A DNA stretch of 38,935 nt from Nautiliaceae bacterium (GTDB lineage: Bacteria > Campylobacterota > Campylobacteria > Campylobacterales > Nautiliaceae), in assembly GCA_027038555.1 (NCBI GenBank), contig JALVVX010000030.1:1-38935 (forward strand). The letters are read 5' to 3'. Each line of letters starts with the position of its first letter. Within the stretch, counting starts at the first letter, position 1. The notes below the pieces were generated by a model that was given only the letters and a program-made list of their open reading frames with translations, was not told where the DNA came from and searched no databases. The position numbers and the translations under genes are program-made. Below are positions 35,017-38,935 of the stretch, in pieces.

Positions 35017-35583
35017 ATGAATAAAACACTTTTATTGAGTATCGGCTCGGTTTTATTATTAAGCGGGTGTTGTTGTAAAACAACACCAAAATGCGCAGAA
35101 AATATATGTGAAAACAAACTTTCTCCTCTTGCACCTGTTAAAATGTCAAAACAGTCAAATCCTGTAATTAAAAAAGTGAATTACAATAATAAAACGTGTA
35201 TAATTGATAATAAAGCAAAAAAAAGTTGTATTTTAACTATTGAAGCAAAAGGAGAAGGTATAGTTCCTTGTAATGGAGCTTGCAGTACGGCACAGGCAAA
35301 AGTTATGGCAAGACGGGCTGCTATACTTGACGGGTACAGAGCTTTAATTGAAAAAATTTACGGTATTAAAATTAACGGAAGAGATACAGTAAAAAATATG
35401 GCTCTTCAATCTTCTGTTGTAAGGGCTCATATAGAAGGCCTTGTAAGAGGTGCGGTAATAGAAGACGAATCTTTTAATAACGGTGTATACAGTGTTGTAA
35501 TGAGTGTCAAATTAAATGTTCGTAAGTGGAACAAATATCTTGAAAACAGTAATTATTCTTCTTATAGCAATTATAGTAATTAA
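35017..35583 (+). CDS. flgP: LPP20-family outer-membrane lipoprotein FlgP
   Basis: In Campylobacter FlgP forms the large outer-membrane-associated basal disks of the flagellar motor and is needed for motility. This 188-residue protein has a lipoprotein signal (LLLSIGSVLLLSGC, Cys18) and an LPP20 domain (about residues 72-172): AQAKVMARRAAILDGYRAL, then YGIKINGRDTV and HIEGLVRGAVIEDE. Its position between gyrA and flgQ-flgR equals the C. jejuni order. Odd points are nine cysteines, including CCC at the lipidation site and pairs around residues 64-92, and a low-complexity NSNYSSYSNYSN tail that the flgQ frame overlaps. Call by domain plus synteny. Confidence 0.88.
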   Translation: MNKTLLLSIGSVLLLSGCCCKTTPKCAENICENKLSPLAPVKMSKQSNPVIKKVNYNNKTCIIDNKAKKSCILTIEAKGEGIVPCNGACSTAQAKVMARRAAILDGYRALIEKIYGIKINGRDTVKNMALQSSVVRAHIEGLVRGAVIEDESFNNGVYSVVMSVKLNVRKWNKYLENSNYSSYSNYSN

Positions 35584-35920
35584 TGCTGAAAATTATTATA
35601 TATCTTTTGATTTTTATTCAAAAAACGGTATTTTAACCTCGTATAATTTTAATTGTTCAAAATCAATGAGAATTTCTTACCGTTTTTCCAAATTAATATT
35701 TGTTTTAGATACAGAGTACGATAATGTAAAAAATTTATGTCACTTTCAAAAAAATCAAATAGTAGATTATCTTTTAAAATATAAGTTACATTTAAGTTCA
35801 TATGATAAAAAAATTAACAATTCGATTTTTTTTAAAACAAAAGGGGTATTTTTGCCTAAACTATTTGATATTATTATAAAAGATAAAAAAGCATATTTTT
35901 ATGTCAAGGAGAATAATTGA
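35540..35920 (+). CDS. flgQ: FlgQ-like periplasmic motility protein
   Basis: A 126-residue product if started at the TTG 35540, which gives a neat signal peptide (KTVIILLIAIIVINA); an ATG at 35516 in the same frame would add 8 residues before it. The mature part is beta-rich and strongly AT-driven (Lys, Asn, Phe, Tyr). The name rests on order flgP-flgQ-flgR as in Campylobacter, where FlgQ supports FlgP stability; sequence similarity cannot be judged by eye. It overlaps the flgP 3' end by 44 bases in another frame and the flgR start by 4 bases, so translation is coupled on both sides. Confidence 0.62.
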   Translation: MKTVIILLIAIIVINAENYYISFDFYSKNGILTSYNFNCSKSMRISYRFSKLIFVLDTEYDNVKNLCHFQKNQIVDYLLKYKLHLSSYDKKINNSIFFKTKGVFLPKLFDIIIKDKKAYFYVKENN

Positions 35921-37026
35921 AAATAGCACTTGTAGAAGATGACATAAACGTCAGAAAATCTCTTACTCTTGCTTTGAAAGAAGAAGGGTATAATGTGCTT
36001 GAATTCAGAGATGCTCCGAGTGCTCTTAAAAAGCTTGATGACAGTATTGATTTGATTATTTCTGATATTACAATGCCGAAAATGGACGGTATTGAATTTG
36101 TAAAAAAGATTAATGGCAAATACGATGTTATTATGATAACAGGTAATGCGTCCCTTGATAGGGCGATTGAGTGTATAAGGCTTGGTGTTAAAGATTTTTT
36201 AACAAAACCGTTTGAACTGGAAGATTTGATTAGTGCAATACAAAGGAAAAAAAGATATAAAGAAAAAATAAAAGCCAAAGAGATAAAAGCCGGATTTATA
36301 GTAGAAGATGAAAATACTCTAAAAGCCCTTGAATTAGCAAAAAAAACTGCTAAAACAAATGTACCAATAATGCTTCTTGGAGAAAGTGGAGTCGGAAAAG
36401 AGGAGTTTGCGAAATTCATTCACAAAGAGAGCGGAAGAAAAGGTGAATTTATTGCTATAAATATGAGTGCAATACCTGAAAATCTGATTGAAAGTGAACT
36501 TTTTGGATATGTAAAAGGTGCCTTTACTGATGCTGTGAATGATAAAAAAGGTCTTTTTGAATTAGCTCAGGGCGGGACTTTGTTTTTGGATGAAATTGCC
36601 GAAATGCCTTATTCTTTGCAGGCAAAATTACTTAGAATTTTGCAAGAAAAAGAATTTTTTCCTCTTGGGGCTACAAAGCCTGTGAAACTTGATGTAAGAA
36701 TAGTAAGCGCAACCAATCAAAATATTGAAAATTTTATAAAAAATAATAAATTCAGAACCGATTTATATTATAGGCTTGCCACTGTGCCGATATATATTCC
36801 TCCTTTAAGAGAGAGAAAAAATGATATACTTCCAATCGCAAAACAAATTTTGGAAAATTCGCTTAAAGAATTCGGAATTGAAAAGAAATATTTTTCAAAA
36901 GAGAGCGAAAAAGCGCTTTTGGAATATGAGTGGCCTGGAAATGTAAGAGAGCTAATAAATGTTATAAAAAGGGCGGTTATTTTAAGCGAAAGTGAAGAGA
37001 TTAAGCCGGAAGATTTATTTTTATAA
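35917..37026 (+). CDS. flgR: Sigma-54-dependent flagellar response regulator FlgR, lacking an HTH domain
   Basis: Response regulator that, after phosphorylation by FlgS, opens sigma-54 promoters of rod-hook genes. The receiver domain (1-115) has acidic Glu7-Asp8-Asp9, phospho-acceptor Asp50 in IISDITMPK and Lys in LTKPFE. The AAA+ domain (about 130-369) has Walker A GESGVGKEEF (from Gly155), Walker B GGTLFLDEIAEMP and the sensor region PGNVRELINVIKRAV. The sigma-54 loop reads GAFTDA (201-206), not GAFTGA. The protein stops at residue 369 with no Fis-type helix-turn-helix, as in Helicobacter FlgR. The start is TTG at 35917 with AAGGAG upstream. asd follows 9 bases later. Confidence 0.93.
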   Translation: MKIALVEDDINVRKSLTLALKEEGYNVLEFRDAPSALKKLDDSIDLIISDITMPKMDGIEFVKKINGKYDVIMITGNASLDRAIECIRLGVKDFLTKPFELEDLISAIQRKKRYKEKIKAKEIKAGFIVEDENTLKALELAKKTAKTNVPIMLLGESGVGKEEFAKFIHKESGRKGEFIAINMSAIPENLIESELFGYVKGAFTDAVNDKKGLFELAQGGTLFLDEIAEMPYSLQAKLLRILQEKEFFPLGATKPVKLDVRIVSATNQNIENFIKNNKFRTDLYYRLATVPIYIPPLRERKNDILPIAKQILENSLKEFGIEKKYFSKESEKALLEYEWPGNVRELINVIKRAVILSESEEIKPEDLFL

Positions 37027-37035
37027 GGAGATAAA

Positions 37036-38091
37036 ATGTATAATGTAGCAATAGCAGGAGCAACAGGAGCTGTCGGAGAAGAGCTTTTAAGAGTTTTGGA
37101 AGAGTATAATTTTCCAGTCAAAAAACTTGTACCTCTTGCAAGTGCGAGAAGCGTGGGGAAAGAGGTTGAATTTAAAGGAAAAAATCTAAAAGTAAAAGAG
37201 CTTACATGTGAAGTTTTTGAAGAAGAAGAGATTGATATAGCGTTTTTTAGCGCAGGTGGAAGTGTTAGTGCGAAATTTGCACCGTGTGCGGCAGCTGCCG
37301 GTGCGGTTGTGATTGATAATACAAGTCATTTCAGAATGGATCCCGATGTTCCTTTGGTCGTTCCGGAAGTAAATCCAGAAGACATTGTTTATTGGAAGAA
37401 AAAAGGAATAATTGCAAATCCAAACTGTTCGACTATTCAGATGGTGATTTCTTTGGCACCTTTACACAAAGAGTTCGGTATAAAAAGAGTTGATGTAGCT
37501 ACATATCAAGCCGTAAGCGGTGCCGGGAAAAAGGGTATGGAAGAGCTAATTGAACAAATGAGAGCGTTATTTAATTTTAAACTTGATAAAAAAGTTGAAG
37601 AAAGAGAAGTTTTCCCATGGCAGATAGCTCTTAATGTAATTCCTCATATCGATAAATTTATGGACGAGGGATGGACAAGAGAAGAGCTTAAAATGGTAAA
37701 TGAAACAAATAAAATTATGCATACTAATATCGAAGTGGCACCTACTTGTGTGAGAGTACCTGTTCTTAGAAGCCACAGTGAGGCAATTACGATTTACTGT
37801 GAAAAACCTGTAAGTGTTGAGAGAGCAAGAGAAGTTCTTGCAAATTTTGAAGATGTAAAAGTAATAGATAATCCACAAAAAAACGAATACCCAATGCCTG
37901 TAATTGCAACTGATACCGATTATGTGTATGTAGGTAGAATCAGAAAAGATTTATATGAAGATAATGTATTACATTTCTTTAATGTGGCTGACCAATTAAG
38001 AGTAGGAGCCGCAACTAATGCCGTAAGAATAGGGCTTAAATGGATAGAAATGGAAGGTGAAAGTTTTTTAAAGGATAAATATGGAAAATAG
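37036..38091 (+). CDS. asd: Aspartate-semialdehyde dehydrogenase
   Basis: Reduces aspartyl phosphate with NADPH to the semialdehyde needed for lysine, diaminopimelate, methionine and threonine. The N-terminus has the nucleotide motif VAIAGATGAVGEELL, and the catalytic Cys131 is in NPNCSTIQMV. Substrate residues lie in YQAVSGAGKKGMEEL and PVLRSHSEAI. At 351 residues it is complete. It is tightly downstream of flgR with an AAGGAGATAAA ribosome site, and its stop overlaps the UPF0114 start by 11 bases. The same order occurs in Campylobacter jejuni (Cj1023c after flgR), so linkage to motility is positional, not functional. Confidence 0.97.
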   Translation: MYNVAIAGATGAVGEELLRVLEEYNFPVKKLVPLASARSVGKEVEFKGKNLKVKELTCEVFEEEEIDIAFFSAGGSVSAKFAPCAAAAGAVVIDNTSHFRMDPDVPLVVPEVNPEDIVYWKKKGIIANPNCSTIQMVISLAPLHKEFGIKRVDVATYQAVSGAGKKGMEELIEQMRALFNFKLDKKVEEREVFPWQIALNVIPHIDKFMDEGWTREELKMVNETNKIMHTNIEVAPTCVRVPVLRSHSEAITIYCEKPVSVERAREVLANFEDVKVIDNPQKNEYPMPVIATDTDYVYVGRIRKDLYEDNVLHFFNVADQLRVGAATNAVRIGLKWIEMEGESFLKDKYGK

Positions 38092-38605
38092 AAATATTTT
38101 AGAAACAATTTTTGAAGGTGGTCTATGGAAGAGTAGGCTTATAGTCATACTTGCAGTGATTTTCGGAATGCTTGGAGGAATTGCACTTTTTATAGTTGCA
38201 AGTTTTGATGTGTGGGATATAATTGTTGATGTTTATAAATTTATTTTTCATCATTACCATCCTGAGCATTTTCATGCGGAAATTATAAGCGGTATTATAG
38301 GTGCAGTGGATTTATACTTAATAGCTGTTGTAATGCTAATATTCTCATTTGGTCTTTATGAGCTTTTTATAAGTAAAATCGATGATGCGGAAGATTCTGA
38401 AATAGGTAGTAAATTGTTGGCTATTCACAGTTTGGATGAACTTAAAGACAAACTCGGAAAAGTCGTTGTAATGGTTCTGATTGTTAGTTTTTTCAAAAAA
38501 GTTATCAATATGGACTTTTCAACTCCTCTTGAAATGATGTATCTTGCCGGAAGTATCCTTGCTTTGGCTCTTGCACTTTACTTTATGCATAAAGGGCAAC
38601 ATTAA
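38081..38605 (+). CDS. UPF0114 (YqhA) family membrane protein
   Basis: The 174-residue integral membrane protein has four hydrophobic helices. It has the UPF0114 pattern: LIVILAVIFGMLGGIALFIV in helix 1, DLYLIAVVMLIFSFGLYELF in helix 3 region, then the conserved loop IHSLDELKDKLGKVVVMVLIV. The function of the family is not established. Between helices 1 and 2 lies a His-rich segment (FHHYHPEHFHAE) that could bind metal and is more pronounced than I would expect. It overlaps asd by 11 bases, matching Cj1022c in synteny. A terminator follows. Confidence 0.92.
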   Translation: MENRNILETIFEGGLWKSRLIVILAVIFGMLGGIALFIVASFDVWDIIVDVYKFIFHHYHPEHFHAEIISGIIGAVDLYLIAVVMLIFSFGLYELFISKIDDAEDSEIGSKLLAIHSLDELKDKLGKVVVMVLIVSFFKKVINMDFSTPLEMMYLAGSILALALALYFMHKGQH

Positions 38606-38615
38606 TTCAAACGAA

Positions 38616-38646
38616 AATAAAAAGGAAAATTTTTTTTCCTTTTATT
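38616..38646 (+). terminator. Bidirectional AT-rich hairpin terminator
   Basis: AAAAGGAAAA and TTTTCCTTTT form a 10-bp stem around a T4 loop with AAT/ATT continuing the symmetry. It follows the UPF0114 stop by 10 bases and probably ends the gyrA-to-UPF0114 unit. Confidence 0.65.
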
Positions 38647-38658
38647 AAAGGTAGCGGT

Positions 38659-38935
38659 ATGAAATATATTTTCGGCCCTGTGGCAAGCAGACGTTTTGGA
38701 ATGAGTTTGGGGATAGATTTGTCTCCGGATAAAAAAAGATGCAATTTTGACTGTATTTACTGTGAACTTGAACCTGCAAAACCTGTGGATGTATATGACA
38801 ATCCACCAAAGGTTGAAGAAATATTCGATGAGGTAAAAAAAGCGGTTGATGAATTTGATTTTGAAGTGCTTACGATTACGAGCAACGGAGAGCCTACATT
38901 ATATCCTTATTTAAACGAACTTATTGATAAACTAA
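38659..38935 (+). CDS. Radical SAM protein (COG0731-like), 3' end missing
   Basis: The first 92 codons are inside the window. The iron-sulfur cluster motif is CNFDCIYC (C-x3-C-x2-C, about residues 32-39), preceded by IFGPVASRRFGMSLGIDLSP, and a TITSNGEPTLYP segment carries the GGE-type SAM contact as NGE. This start pattern is typical of the small COG0731 radical SAM proteins annotated as wyosine-synthase-like Fe-S oxidoreductases, whose bacterial substrate is unclear. The gene is cut by the window edge. It starts after the terminator, so it begins a new transcript; no clear promoter is visible. Confidence 0.87.
   Translation, partial: MKYIFGPVASRRFGMSLGIDLSPDKKRCNFDCIYCELEPAKPVDVYDNPPKVEEIFDEVKKAVDEFDFEVLTITSNGEPTLYPYLNELIDKL

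Noticed and set aside
36196-37026. Truncated FlgR due to a frameshift
   Set aside because: The stop is followed after 9 bases by a well-formed asd start with its own ribosome site, and no HTH sequence is found in other frames, so the short form looks native.

Overview
The window is AT-rich, gene-dense DNA from a member of the Campylobacterota (Epsilonproteobacteria). The best guess is a thermophilic vent lineage of the Nautiliales type (Caminibacter, Nautilia, Lebetimonas); the order-level placement is inference from gene style only. Two blocks match gene order I remember from Campylobacter jejuni. One is clpB next to the divergent ctpA-purC-purS-purQ-(periplasmic protein)-plsC-crcB run (the Cj0509-Cj0517 area). 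The other is comF-gyrA-flgP-flgQ-flgR-asd-UPF0114 (the Cj1028-Cj1022 area). A second-type glutamyl-tRNA synthetase and a FlgR without a DNA-binding domain also fit this phylum.

Layout. 1-2747: an ABC exporter (HlyD adaptor cut by the window edge, FtsX-like permease, ATPase). 2808-5061: a small secreted protein, then a leftward NUDIX-prfA-rpsT group. 5143-10163: glmM, lspA, tRNA-Val(GAC), an unknown membrane-anchored protein, then thrS-infC. 10190-10512: a decayed GGDEF-domain gene. 10617-15025: a YfdX-family secreted protein, lepA, an MFS transporter and a leftward cluster of four tRNAs (Lys, Glu, Val, Asp in transcription order). 15100-21877: one long leftward operon, ctpA-purC-purS-purQ-M23 peptidase-SH3-like protein-plsC-crcB-mtfA, with nearly every junction overlapping by a few bases. 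21878-22246: an unusual G-rich tandem-repeat region. 22247-24850: clpB with its promoter and terminator. 24988-27475: a probable signalling operon with a 57-residue protein, a HemJ/CopD-like membrane protein, an Aer-type PAS protein and a soluble chemoreceptor with a zinc-binding CZB domain. 27475-32354: gltX, yggT, a lytic transglycosylase, a lipoprotein and a group ending in comF. 32544-38605: gyrA-flgP-flgQ-flgR-asd-UPF0114. The window ends inside a radical SAM gene.

How it fits together. Most genes are core: translation (prfA, rpsT, thrS, infC, lepA, gltX, five tRNAs), envelope growth (glmM, lspA, M23 peptidase, plsC, lytic transglycosylase), purine synthesis, proteostasis (clpB, ctpA) and motility (flgPQR plus the chemoreceptor pair). 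Non-routine signals are the tandem G-rich repeats in three intergenic gaps, one of which contains a canonical G-quadruplex motif upstream of clpB; the GGDEF pseudogene with stops in its active site; the PAS/CZB operon; the HTH-less FlgR with GAFTDA in place of GAFTGA; a cysteine-rich FlgP; a short Thr-containing reading frame leading into thrS; and widespread TGn-extended -10 promoters. I see no CRISPR array, prophage, insertion sequence or obvious defence system. Nothing here looks like a wholly new multi-gene system; the PAS/CZB operon is the nearest candidate.
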